A model generated the notes under the pieces. It saw nothing but the letters and a program-made list of their open reading frames with translations, was not told where the DNA came from and ran no database searches. Shown in pieces: positions 44,510 through 52,648 of a stretch of DNA of 64,000 nt; the first letter of the stretch is position 1, and each line of letters begins with the position of its first letter. Source of the stretch: Alphaproteobacteria bacterium. Lineage in GTDB: Bacteria; Pseudomonadota; Alphaproteobacteria; Micropepsales; Micropepsaceae. Both the position numbers and the translations under genes were made by a program. The stretch spans positions 186,001 through 250,000 of the forward strand of contig JADHVO010000004.1 of assembly GCA_016783965.1 (NCBI GenBank), written 5' to 3'.

Positions 44510-45457
44510 TCAGGCCGCCGGCAGGTAGTTCAGCAGCGAGATCTGGTTCAGCTTGGATGTCACCTGGAGCGCCGCCTGGAGCGCCACCTGGTCCTGGTTG
44601 AGCTTGGTGATCGCTGTCGGCATGTCCACGTCTTCGATGTTCGAGACGAAGCCCTTGTAGATCGTGGACAGCGACGACTGGTGGTCCGAGGCCGCCTGGA
44701 GCGTCTTGTAGACGAAACCGTTCGAAGCCGCGCCGTCGTTCACCTGCTGCGCCGCGGACACCGAGGTCTGGATCTCGCTGGTCAGGAAGTCCAGCTGCGG
44801 CTGGCTGAGGGTCTGGCTCGCGCCGAAATTGCCGTTCGTACCCGAATCGAACGCTGCGACGTCCTTCAGCACACCCATAAGCCGGGAGCCGATGTCGGAG
44901 GCCAGCACGCCGACCTGGACGCTCTGGCCGTCGGCCACCTGCACGGACTTCTTGAGCGTGCCGTTGGAGAACGCGGCCGAAACCGACGGCAGCGCCACGA
45001 GCTGCGCCAGCGAGGTGACGTTGAGCGGCGGTGTGGTGTCCTTGTCGCCGCCATAGATGTAATTGCCGTTGGCATCCTTGCTGTTCAGGATTTGGCTCGC
45101 CTGATCGAAGACGCCCTGCATTGTGGCCATCAGGCCCTGGCCGTTGTTGTTGGCGACGGCCGTGGTGATCGCCGTACGGAGCTGGTTGGCGAGATCGGAC
45201 AGCGAGCTGAGCTGCGTGTCCTGGAGATTGCTCTGGTTGAGCGCCAGCGTTGTGTTCGACTGATAGGCCTCGGCCTTGTTCGCGGCGGTGCGCGAAGCCT
45301 CGAGCAGTGCCGCTTTGTCGCCGAGACCGGCATAGTCTGTCGAGACCTTGCCGCTGGCGACCTGCGCCTGCGTCTGGTTCAGTTGCTGGCTGGCGTTCAT
45401 CACCTGCTGGAGCATGTAGAGCGATTGGCCGGCGGTGGATGTGCGTTCAATGGCCAT
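44510..45457 (-). CDS. flgL: flagellar hook-associated protein 3 (hook-filament junction)
   Basis: 315 residues. The flagellin-like N-terminal coiled region (MLQQVMNASQQLNQTQAQVASGKVSTDYAGLGDKA) and C-terminal helix (TAITKLNQDQVALQAALQVTSKLNQISLLNYL) are typical of FlgL. It links the hook cap protein FlgK to filament flagellin. It follows flgK by 8 nt and should be read from the sigma-54 promoter upstream of flgK. Confidence 0.93.
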   Translation of the reverse strand: MAIERTSTAGQSLYMLQQVMNASQQLNQTQAQVASGKVSTDYAGLGDKAALLEASRTAANKAEAYQSNTTLALNQSNLQDTQLSSLSDLANQLRTAITTAVANNNGQGLMATMQGVFDQASQILNSKDANGNYIYGGDKDTTPPLNVTSLAQLVALPSVSAAFSNGTLKKSVQVADGQSVQVGVLASDIGSRLMGVLKDVAAFDSGTNGNFGASQTLSQPQLDFLTSEIQTSVSAAQQVNDGAASNGFVYKTLQAASDHQSSLSTIYKGFVSNIEDVDMPTAITKLNQDQVALQAALQVTSKLNQISLLNYLPAA

Positions 45458-45465
45458 GATGGCAC

Positions 45466-47604
45466 CTATTGAATCTGGAGAAGCGTGTCGAAGAGCTGGC
45501 TGACGACGCTGAGCAGGCGCGCGCCGGCGGCATAGGCCTGCTGGTACGTCATCATGTGCGTCAGCTCTTCATCGAGATTGACGCCCGAGGTCGCCGATTG
45601 GCGGGTCTGCGCTTCCTGGAGGCGGGCGTCCTGCGATGTCTGGTTCGCCGTGGCGGCGGAGCTGCGGGTCGCGACGTCCTGATAGAAGCCGGCCGCATAA
45701 TCGCTGAGGGTGGCGGCGTTGGCTGACATGCTGCCCGCCTTGGCAAAGGTCTGGGTGGCGGACCCGACCGCCTGCAAGGCCTCTGCGCCGGAATTGTCGC
45801 CGTGGCCGATGACCGAAGCGCCGGCCCAGGTCGAGCTCGTGATCTGCGGCTTGGCGAAGGAAAGGTTCGACGGGTTGGCCACGATGCGAGGGTTGACCGA
45901 GAAGCCCTGCGCCTGGAGCGCAAGCTGGTTGGCACCGATGCCGAAGAGCTGCGCGAAGCTCATGCCGGTCGTGCCGCGCTGCGTCGTGTCGCTGGTGACG
46001 TTCAGCGTGTAGTTGGTGGTCGAGGAGGAATTGGTCTGGGTGATCGACCCGTCGCTGTTGAGCGTGAAGGTGACTTGGCCGCCCATCGCCGTGTTGAGCG
46101 CCGTGACGATCTGGCCCATCGTCATGCCGGCGGTCAGCGTCACGGTGGCCTGGCGTGCGATGTCGCCGCTCGGACCTTTCAGCTGAAGGCTGATCTGGCT
46201 GCCGGCGGCAAAGTTGCCGGCATCGCTGGCGCTCAGCCCGGTCGCGAGAATGGACGGCGCACCGCCCGAGAAGAGATCGTTCAGGCCGAAGAACTGCGAG
46301 AAGCCGGAACCGCCGCGGCTGGCCGGCGTCGTGGCGTCGTCCTTGGTGACAATGCCGTTGCCGCCATTGGCCGAGATCGTGAGCACGCCGTTGGTGAAGC
46401 CGGCGGTGCCCTGGCCGCCCAGCGCCGTGTTGAGCGCGGACGTGAACCCGCCGACCGTGTTGGTGAAGGAACTCGGCGGGTTGCCGTTGATCGAGATCGT
46501 CTGCGCCGAGAAATCGACATCGACCCTGGACACGATGTTGCCGTTGCTGTCGACCACCGCGACCGTCGTCTTGCCGGTGAAGTTCAGCGCGTCGTTCGCG
46601 TCCAGTCCGGTGTTGCGGCCGGTCATCGAGGCCGGCGGCGGGTACGAGGTGTTGGCGTTGTTGACCGCGTTGTAGGCGGTCGCCGTCTGCTTCGCGAGAT
46701 TGCCGACTTCCTGGCCGAGATCGCCGAGCGTGCCGTCGCGCATGTCGAGCAGACCCTTGAGCTTGCCGCTCGCAAGATGCCCGTCGAACGCCTGTGGCGG
46801 ACCGATGCCGAGGCCTGACGACGGGTTGATGTCCTGGATCTGGATCGAGTTGTAGGTTCCGTTGTTCGAGCCGCCGCTGTAGCTCAGCTGCGCATAGCTG
46901 TCGCCGACCAGGTTGACACCGTCCTCGGTCATCACGCTCACCCGGCCGTCCGGCAAGTCGGTGGTGCGGATGCCGATGAGCTGGGCCAGATTGTTAAGCG
47001 CGGTGTCGCGCTGGTCGAGCAGCGCGGAAGAATCGTCTCCAGCCATGCTCGCGTTCTTGACCTGCGTATTGAGGTCGTAAACCTGCTTGACGAGCTGGTT
47101 CACGCTGGTAGTCGTGGCGACGACCTGCTGATCGACCTGCGAGCGCAGCGAAGCGATGGAGTTGCCGAGGTTCGAGATCGTGCCGGCGAGATTCTGGAAC
47201 GCGCTCAGCGCGCCGACCTGGCTGGCGCTCGCGGTCGGCGACAGTGCGGCCTGGCCGATCGCCGTGCTCACACCGGTGAGCATGGAGGTCAGGCTGGTGC
47301 CGTCGCCGGGCTGGCCGAGCACAGCCGAGAGCTGCGAGAATATCTTGCCCTGCGTGTCGTAGCGCGTGGCGCTGGAGTTGGCCGACAGCGCCTCGGCATT
47401 GAGGAACTTGTCGACGACGCGCTGGATGGATGCAATGTCGACGCCACCGACCTGGTTGCCGACCGCGACCGTCTGGAACTGCACGGTGCGGCGCGCGTAG
47501 CCCGCCGTGCTCATGTTGGCGACATTGTTCGAAACGACGCGCAGGGCCGTACTGTTGGTCTGAAGCGTGCTCAACGCCGCCGATGCGATTCCCGTCAGGC
47601 TCAA
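45466..47604 (-). CDS. flgK: flagellar hook-associated protein 1
   Basis: 712 residues from a TTG start at 47604. The N-terminus SLTGIASAALSTLQTNSTAL with VVSNNVANMSTAGYARR is the conserved rod-hook motif, and the C-terminus (NLDEELTHMMTYQQAYAAGARLLSVVSQLFDTLLQI) is the family's helical end. The middle is a large surface region rich in Gly/Ser/Thr/Asn. The TTG is chosen because the homologous N-terminus begins there; the 53 codons upstream cross the promoter region. Confidence 0.94.
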   Translation of the reverse strand: MSLTGIASAALSTLQTNSTALRVVSNNVANMSTAGYARRTVQFQTVAVGNQVGGVDIASIQRVVDKFLNAEALSANSSATRYDTQGKIFSQLSAVLGQPGDGTSLTSMLTGVSTAIGQAALSPTASASQVGALSAFQNLAGTISNLGNSIASLRSQVDQQVVATTTSVNQLVKQVYDLNTQVKNASMAGDDSSALLDQRDTALNNLAQLIGIRTTDLPDGRVSVMTEDGVNLVGDSYAQLSYSGGSNNGTYNSIQIQDINPSSGLGIGPPQAFDGHLASGKLKGLLDMRDGTLGDLGQEVGNLAKQTATAYNAVNNANTSYPPPASMTGRNTGLDANDALNFTGKTTVAVVDSNGNIVSRVDVDFSAQTISINGNPPSSFTNTVGGFTSALNTALGGQGTAGFTNGVLTISANGGNGIVTKDDATTPASRGGSGFSQFFGLNDLFSGGAPSILATGLSASDAGNFAAGSQISLQLKGPSGDIARQATVTLTAGMTMGQIVTALNTAMGGQVTFTLNSDGSITQTNSSSTTNYTLNVTSDTTQRGTTGMSFAQLFGIGANQLALQAQGFSVNPRIVANPSNLSFAKPQITSSTWAGASVIGHGDNSGAEALQAVGSATQTFAKAGSMSANAATLSDYAAGFYQDVATRSSAATANQTSQDARLQEAQTRQSATSGVNLDEELTHMMTYQQAYAAGARLLSVVSQLFDTLLQIQ

Positions 47605-47637
47605 GCGAAATAATCCATTGCCGCCGAAGTCCGGTTC

Positions 47638-47652
47638 GCAAGCGCCGTGCCA
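47638..47652 (-). promoter_or_regulatory. sigma-54 promoter for flgK-flgL
   Basis: On the minus strand TGGCACGGCGCTTGC is an exact match to the -24/-12 consensus TGGCACG-N4-TTGC. It lies 34 nt before the flgK TTG start, so the transcript would begin close to the gene. FlbD encoded in this window is the likely activator. Confidence 0.85.
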
Positions 47653-47823
47653 TCCAAAGTTCTGCATTTTCGCGAAAAGAACGGGCGTCGCGGGGCACTT
47701 TGCGCGCGGCAGGCGGCAGAGTTTGCCGCGCGCGGCAGTTCGTGCCTCGCGCTTTCGCGGCACGAAAATCGCTCGCGTAAGAATAGAGCGCTCGAAACGA
47801 GCCCTGTGCGGCTCGCAGGCTTC

Positions 47824-47838
47824 TGGTCCGGCCCTTGC
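47824..47838 (+). promoter_or_regulatory. sigma-54 promoter for fliK-flgD-flgE
   Basis: TGGTCCGGCCCTTGC keeps the invariant GG and GC with exact 10-nt spacing, and matches TGG, G7 and TTGC of the consensus. It lies about 35 nt before the proposed fliK GTG at 47874. It is weaker than the opposing flgK promoter. Confidence 0.65.
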
Positions 47839-47873
47839 TACATCGCCAGCGGCAACATGCGGATTTGGACTTC

Positions 47874-49655
47874 GTGGCGGTCATCGCAGCGAACAACGTG
47901 ACGCGCAATTCTCCGGCAAGCGCCGCGAGCGGCACCGAAAATGCGGCCGCAAGCGGCGACGTGTTTGCCGCGATGCTCGATCAGCTTGCACAGGACGTAG
48001 CGAATGGAACGGCAACGGCCGCTCCAGCGAATGCTGCCTCCACCAACGACGCCGATCCGGCGCAAGACCAGGCGACGCCACCGGCGCCTGCCAACACGAG
48101 CGGGCCGATCACCGACCCGCTGCTCGTGCAGCTGATCGCAGCACAACAGGTGGCGAACGGAACGCCGCCCGCGTCGAATGCCCCAACTGCAACCCCGAGC
48201 GACGCGACCGCGCCTGATGCCGATGCTCCTGCGGCACCGTCAACCAGGCCCGATACGCCGCCCGCCCCGACAAGCACCGCGACTGCCGGCACCGCACCCA
48301 TGCCAGCGGCCGACGCGACCGGTATGGCGCCAACGCCTGCAGCAGCGCCGGATGGGGCGTCGACGCCCGCCGCGGATCCGAATCTTGCCGGCGATGTTGG
48401 CCGCCGTGCCGACACGCTGGCAAAAGAGCAGATGCAACGTCGCGCGCGGACAGAAACCGCACCGTCGGACAGGCCCGCTCAGACCGATCTGCCACCCTCG
48501 ACCCTCGATCCGTCGCTCGCCGGCGCTTCGCAGGCCACCGCTCCTTCACAGGCTGCGTCCCCTTCGCAGCCGGCGTCACCTTCGCAGAACCACGCATCGC
48601 AAGCGGTTGCCCAGCAACCTGTCCAGAACAGTCAGCCGGCGCCCAACCCGACGACGAGTCCGGGCGGCAACGCGCCCGCAGCGGCCGCTGATCCGGCGCA
48701 GCAAGCCGACCAGCCTGCCCCAACCGATCCCGCGTCGGCCGCCGTCATCGCCGCCGCGATGCCCGGCACCAATGCGGGTGCGTCCGGAATGGTTGTGAAC
48801 GGCGCGACCGCGAAACCCACGAAGGCACCAGCGGGCGTCACCTCGAGCGACGGCGACAGGACCGAGAGCAGCACCACCAGGGCCTCGGCGCTGGCCGATG
48901 CCGGCGACGTGGCAAAGCGCGGCTTCACGCCGGTGGTCCGCACCGACGCGCCCGGCACGGGGAACAACGACACGAGCAAGCCGGCACCGACCGCGGCCGC
49001 TCCGCAGACGCCGCAACACGACGCCGCCAATCCGGCGACGGTGGCTGCTACCACAACCGCTCCGGCCGTCGAGCCGGCCCCGGCTGCGCCCGCGCATGGG
49101 CAGACCGCGCCTGTGCCACCACCCGACCCCGGCGTGAGCATCGCGACCGTGAATAGCGGCCCGCCCGCAACCCAGACGGCCGCGCCCGCGCACATCGCGG
49201 TACAGATTCAGGTTTCGCAGCAGGCATCCGACCTCAATACCTTGGCCGTGACCATCGCTGCCAGGTCCGAAGCAGGTCAGAAGCATTTCGACATCCGTCT
49301 CGACCCCGCCGACCTCGGCCGCGTCGACGTGCGGCTGACGGTCGACGACGCTGGCAAGGCGCAGGCCTTGCTGACGGTCGAGAAGCCGCAAACGCTGGAG
49401 CTGCTGCAGAAGGATCAGGGCCATCTCGAACGCGCGCTGAAGGATGCAGGCCTCGATCTGGGCCAGAACGGCCTCAGCTTTTCGCTCAAGGGCCAGCAGC
49501 AGCAACAACAGCAGAACGCCGCGCAGGATCACACGCCGTTCGCCCGGGGCCAGCGCCTGACGGCTCGCGCTGTCGCGGCGGTCGACGACATTCCACCCAC
49601 TCTTTCGGCGAGCAGTGTCGGCATCGGCGACACGCGTCTCGACATTCGCGTCTGA
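47874..49655 (+). CDS. fliK: flagellar hook-length control protein
   Basis: 593 residues from GTG 47874. Residues 1 to about 440 are low-complexity, rich in Ala/Pro/Thr/Gln, including several SQ-P tandem blocks, typical of the FliK ruler region. The C-terminal Flg_hook domain reads SEAGQKHFDIRLDPADLGRVDVRLT and LLQKDQGHLERALKDAGLDLG, and is followed by a run of glutamines. It measures the hook and switches secretion specificity. The low-complexity part gives no homology to fix the start. Confidence 0.85.
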   Translation: MAVIAANNVTRNSPASAASGTENAAASGDVFAAMLDQLAQDVANGTATAAPANAASTNDADPAQDQATPPAPANTSGPITDPLLVQLIAAQQVANGTPPASNAPTATPSDATAPDADAPAAPSTRPDTPPAPTSTATAGTAPMPAADATGMAPTPAAAPDGASTPAADPNLAGDVGRRADTLAKEQMQRRARTETAPSDRPAQTDLPPSTLDPSLAGASQATAPSQAASPSQPASPSQNHASQAVAQQPVQNSQPAPNPTTSPGGNAPAAAADPAQQADQPAPTDPASAAVIAAAMPGTNAGASGMVVNGATAKPTKAPAGVTSSDGDRTESSTTRASALADAGDVAKRGFTPVVRTDAPGTGNNDTSKPAPTAAAPQTPQHDAANPATVAATTTAPAVEPAPAAPAHGQTAPVPPPDPGVSIATVNSGPPATQTAAPAHIAVQIQVSQQASDLNTLAVTIAARSEAGQKHFDIRLDPADLGRVDVRLTVDDAGKAQALLTVEKPQTLELLQKDQGHLERALKDAGLDLGQNGLSFSLKGQQQQQQQNAAQDHTPFARGQRLTARAVAAVDDIPPTLSASSVGIGDTRLDIRV

Positions 49656-49663
49656 GGCAGACC

Positions 49664-50392
49664 ATGACCACCCCCGTCACATCGACAACGAACGCAGCCA
49701 ACACGGTAGCCGCCGCCGGCAACAGCGCGATGCAGCAGCTGTCAGGCAACTTCCAGACCTTCCTGACGCTGCTGACCACGCAGCTCCGGAACCAGGATCC
49801 CCTGAGCCCGATGGACTCCAACCAGTTCACGCAACAGCTGGTCCAGTACAGCCAGGTCGAGCAGCAGATCAACACCAACGACAACCTGAAGACACTGATC
49901 AACCAGGGTGCGGCGCAGACCGGCGCCTATGGCGTGTCGTATCTCGGCAAGGCCGTTACCATCGCGAACGGCAATGCGCCGCTTGCGAACGGCCAGGCGA
50001 TCTGGGCCTACAACCTCGACGCCAAGGCGGCGCAGACGCAGCTGACCGTCACCGACGCCAAGGGCAATGTCGTCTACTCGACGACCGGCGAAACCGCTTC
50101 GGGCTCCCACGTGCTCAAGTGGAATGGCGTGAACAATGGCGGCACGCAGCTCGCCGACGGCACCTATAAGCTCACCGTCACGGCGAAAGCGGCCGACGGC
50201 TCGACGGTCAACTCGAAGGTTACCACCACAGGCGTGGTGAGCGAGGTCGACATGACCAGCGGTGCGCCGGTCCTCATGGTCGGGCCCATGTCGGTGAACC
50301 TCGCCGATGTGGCGGGCGTCCTCGACATCAGCAACATCAACACGAATGCGAATACCAACACTAGCACCACCAACACAGGCACGGTGAACTAG
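49664..50392 (+). CDS. flgD: flagellar hook capping protein
   Basis: 242 residues. The N-terminal segment FLTLLTTQLRNQDPLSPMDSNQFTQQLVQYSQVEQQ is the FlgD signature that recruits the cap; the C-terminal half contains FlgD Ig-like/tudor strands (LKWNGVNNGGTQLADGTYKLTV). It caps the growing hook and is lost afterwards. It follows fliK by 8 nt. An Asn/Thr-rich tail ends the protein. Confidence 0.95.
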   Translation: MTTPVTSTTNAANTVAAAGNSAMQQLSGNFQTFLTLLTTQLRNQDPLSPMDSNQFTQQLVQYSQVEQQINTNDNLKTLINQGAAQTGAYGVSYLGKAVTIANGNAPLANGQAIWAYNLDAKAAQTQLTVTDAKGNVVYSTTGETASGSHVLKWNGVNNGGTQLADGTYKLTVTAKAADGSTVNSKVTTTGVVSEVDMTSGAPVLMVGPMSVNLADVAGVLDISNINTNANTNTSTTNTGTVN

Positions 50393-50401
50393 ACGAAACA
50401 C

Positions 50402-50420
50402 GCGTCCGAGAAACGGACGC
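50402..50420 (+). promoter_or_regulatory. intercistronic hairpin between flgD and flgE
   Basis: GCGTCCG (50402-50408) and CGGACGC (50414-50420) form a perfect 7-bp stem with a 5-nt loop AGAAA, followed by only two T residues. It may stabilise or partly attenuate the transcript so that hook protein is made in different amounts from the cap protein. Confidence 0.45.
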
Positions 50421-50475
50421 TTCAATCCAAAGGCCGTGCAGTGCGAAGCGCCATCGGCCCTGAAGGAAGCAGACA

Positions 50476-51798
50476 ATGAGTATCTATGGCGCAATGATGA
50501 TCGGCGTCGCGGGCCTGAGCGCGAACTCGCGGGCCCTGAGCGTCGCCTCCTCCAACATCGCGAACGTGAACACGATCGGCTACAAGGCCTCGTCCAACGC
50601 GTTTACCACCCTGCTCGCCTCCGCGGTCGGAACCGGCGACGTGTCGTCGGCCGGCGTGACCGCCAACCAGCAGCAGCATGTCACCGAGCAGGGTGGCTTG
50701 ATGTCCACCACGTCGGCCACCGACCTGGCGATCTCGGGCAACGGCTTCTTTGTCGTGAGCCCATCGGTGCAAACCCCGGGCGCGAGCCAGGCCCAGCTCT
50801 ACACACGCGCCGGCAACTTCGTGCCGGATTCGAAGGGCAACCTCCAGAACGCTGCGGGCTTCTACCTGCTGGGCTGGCCGCTCGCATCCGATGGTTCGGT
50901 GCCGACCGACCGCAACGACCTGACCAACATCAACGTGCAGAAACTGGCCGGCAAGGCCGAGGCGACGACCAAGATGTCGCTTCAGATGAACCTCCAGGCC
51001 AGCACGCCCATCACCTCGCCCTACACTCCCGGCGCCATGGCGGCGGGCACAGTTGCGCCGGCGTTCCAGCGCACGATCAACGTCTACGACAGCCAGGGCG
51101 GCACGCAGCCGCTCCAGGTCTCGTACGTCAAGACCGGCGCCAACACCTGGTCCTACGAAGTGACCTACCAGGGAGCGGGCGCCAATATCGGTTCACCGGC
51201 CCACAACATCCTGAAGACCGGCACAATGTCGTTCAACGCTGACGGCACGCTGGCCAACGCCGACAACACGGCCTCGCCGGCAACCGGCGCGGTCAGCGTC
51301 ACGATACCGTGGGTGCCGGGCGTCGCGGGGCTCAACCCCCAGACCATCAGCATCAACATGGGAACCGTTGGCGGCTCGGACGGCGTGACACAGTTCGACA
51401 ACCCCTCCGCCCTGGTGTCCTCGAACGTCGACGGCTCGCTGTTCGGTGCGTTGACCGGCGTGGTGATCGACAACAACGGTTTCGTCACGGCGCAGTTCTC
51501 GAACGGCCTGTCGCAGAAGGTGTTCAAGATCCCGGTCGCTACGTTTGCGAACCCGGACGGCCTCTCGGCGGTTACCGGCAACGCCTACACCGCGTCGCTG
51601 GCCTCGGGCACACCGACCGTCGGTGAAGCGAACCTCGGCGGCGCGGGTCTCATCCAGTCCAAGTCGCTGGAGGGCTCGACCTCGGACCTTGCAACCGAGT
51701 TCACCAACCTGATCACGACGCAGCGCGCCTATTCGGCATCCGCCCGCATCGTGACGACGGCGGACCAGATGCTCCAGACGCTGGAGCAGATCCAGTAA
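50476..51798 (+). CDS. flgE: flagellar hook protein
   Basis: 440 residues. The N-terminus IYGAMMIGVAGLSANSRALSV followed by ASSNIANVNTIGYKAS is the rod/hook motif; FlgE-specific elements include FVVSPSVQ, AGNFVPDSKGNLQNAAGFYLLGWPL and the C-terminal ATEFTNLITTQRAYSASARIVTTADQMLQTLEQIQ. It polymerises into the hook. It is 83 nt after flgD, with a hairpin between, and is followed by sciP as in Caulobacter. Confidence 0.96.
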   Translation: MSIYGAMMIGVAGLSANSRALSVASSNIANVNTIGYKASSNAFTTLLASAVGTGDVSSAGVTANQQQHVTEQGGLMSTTSATDLAISGNGFFVVSPSVQTPGASQAQLYTRAGNFVPDSKGNLQNAAGFYLLGWPLASDGSVPTDRNDLTNINVQKLAGKAEATTKMSLQMNLQASTPITSPYTPGAMAAGTVAPAFQRTINVYDSQGGTQPLQVSYVKTGANTWSYEVTYQGAGANIGSPAHNILKTGTMSFNADGTLANADNTASPATGAVSVTIPWVPGVAGLNPQTISINMGTVGGSDGVTQFDNPSALVSSNVDGSLFGALTGVVIDNNGFVTAQFSNGLSQKVFKIPVATFANPDGLSAVTGNAYTASLASGTPTVGEANLGGAGLIQSKSLEGSTSDLATEFTNLITTQRAYSASARIVTTADQMLQTLEQIQ

Positions 51799-51811
51799 CC
51801 GGTGAGCAGAT

Positions 51812-51844
51812 GCCGGCGCCGCAGGCCTTTCACGCGGTGCCGGC
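51812..51844 (+). terminator. hairpin after flgE
   Basis: GCCGGCGCCGC (51812-51822) pairs with GCGGTGCCGGC (51834-51844), 11 bp with one G-T pair and an 11-nt loop. It starts 13 nt beyond the flgE stop. There is no T-tract, so termination would be weak or Rho-assisted. Confidence 0.45.
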
Positions 51845-51967
51845 AACGCCGGTTCGATAACGTCTTATGGATAAAGATACGACTTTGTTTACCACGTCGC
51901 TTGGCCTTTTTTTAAAGCGCACAAGGTTAGCTTTTGCGCGGGTAATGAAGTTGGGAGACCAGGAAAC

Positions 51968-52243
51968 ATGGTCGAAGAGAGAAAAGGACGCGTAAGCTAT
52001 GTCATCGGGCCGGATGGCAGCCCGTTGACGCTTGCCGACCTGCCGCCGCCCGGAACGCGGCGCTGGGTGATCCGTCGCAAGGCGGAGGTAGTAGCGGCTG
52101 TGCGCGGCGGTCTCCTGAGCCTGGACGATGCCTGCAAGCGGTATACGCTGACCGTGGAGGAGTTTCTCGCCTGGCAGCGCGCAATCGACCGCTTCGGCAT
52201 GCCCGGCCTGCGCGCCACGCGCGTTCAGCAGTATCGCAACTGA
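51968..52243 (+). CDS. sciP: CtrA inhibitor SciP (DUF1153)
   Basis: 91 residues. The DUF1153 pattern is intact: YVIGPDGSPLTLADLPPPGTRRW, VIRRKAEVVAAVRGGLLSLDDACKRYTLTVEEFLAWQRAIDRFG, a Trp-containing helix-turn-helix. In Caulobacter SciP binds CtrA and blocks its transcriptional activation during early G1, setting the timing of class II flagellar genes. The position between flgE and fliF is conserved with Caulobacter. A strong terminator follows. Confidence 0.93.
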   Translation: MVEERKGRVSYVIGPDGSPLTLADLPPPGTRRWVIRRKAEVVAAVRGGLLSLDDACKRYTLTVEEFLAWQRAIDRFGMPGLRATRVQQYRN

Positions 52244-52305
52244 CAGGGCGCCACCTGAAATTCGGCACGGGCTTGGTCGACGACCGTCGCCGCGATCGAA
52301 CAGGA

Positions 52306-52340
52306 AGCACCGGTGCACGCCACACCGGTGCTTTTTCTTT
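52306..52340 (+). terminator. Rho-independent terminator after sciP
   Basis: AGCACCGGTG (52306-52315) and CACCGGTGCT (52323-52332) form a perfect 10-bp stem with a 7-nt loop, followed by TTTTCTTT. It is the most canonical intrinsic terminator in the window and separates sciP from the fliF operon. Confidence 0.88.
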
Positions 52341-52554
52341 GGCGATTTTCTTGAATGTCCCCGCCAGCAACGCCGCAGGGCTTGCACCCTTCGCAAACGA
52401 TCCGCGCTGGCGGGGACAGGACCGTGCGTGCCTTGACCGACGACTACACAAATGTAGCGCGTGGCGCTGCCCGACCACATGCTGCGGCGCAGAGTTCGTA
52501 AAGAGCGCGTTAATGCGCGACCGCACGTTCGCCGTTACACGATGAGCGTCAGCG

Positions 52555-52571
52555 TTAAGGCCGGCTTTACC
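52555..52571 (+). promoter_or_regulatory. CtrA-like binding site upstream of fliF
   Basis: TTAAGGCCGGCTTTACC fits the CtrA consensus TTAA-N7-TTAACC with one mismatch in the second half-site. It lies 78 nt before the proposed fliF start. In Caulobacter the fliF operon is a CtrA-activated class II operon, and SciP, encoded just upstream, counteracts CtrA. Confidence 0.6.
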
Positions 52572-52648
52572 ATGCGCGCGGCAATGTTTGCCTAGCACAG
52601 CGCGGCGGGATGCAACTCTTCCCGTCGCACTTTTGTGGGAGCGGGCAT

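Larger units (their letters stand above)
52244..52648 (+). other. 405-nt regulatory gap between sciP and fliF
   Basis: No credible gene. It contains the sciP terminator at the left, no recognisable element in about 52341-52550, and a CtrA-like site at 52555-52571 near the fliF start. Confidence 0.7.

Noticed and set aside
51925..51937. sigma-54 promoter in front of sciP
   Set aside because: GG and GC are separated by 9 nt rather than the required 10, and the flanking bases do not match.
52273..52545. A 90-codon open frame in the gap between sciP and fliF
   Set aside because: It runs through the sciP intrinsic terminator and has no ribosome site or family-like features.
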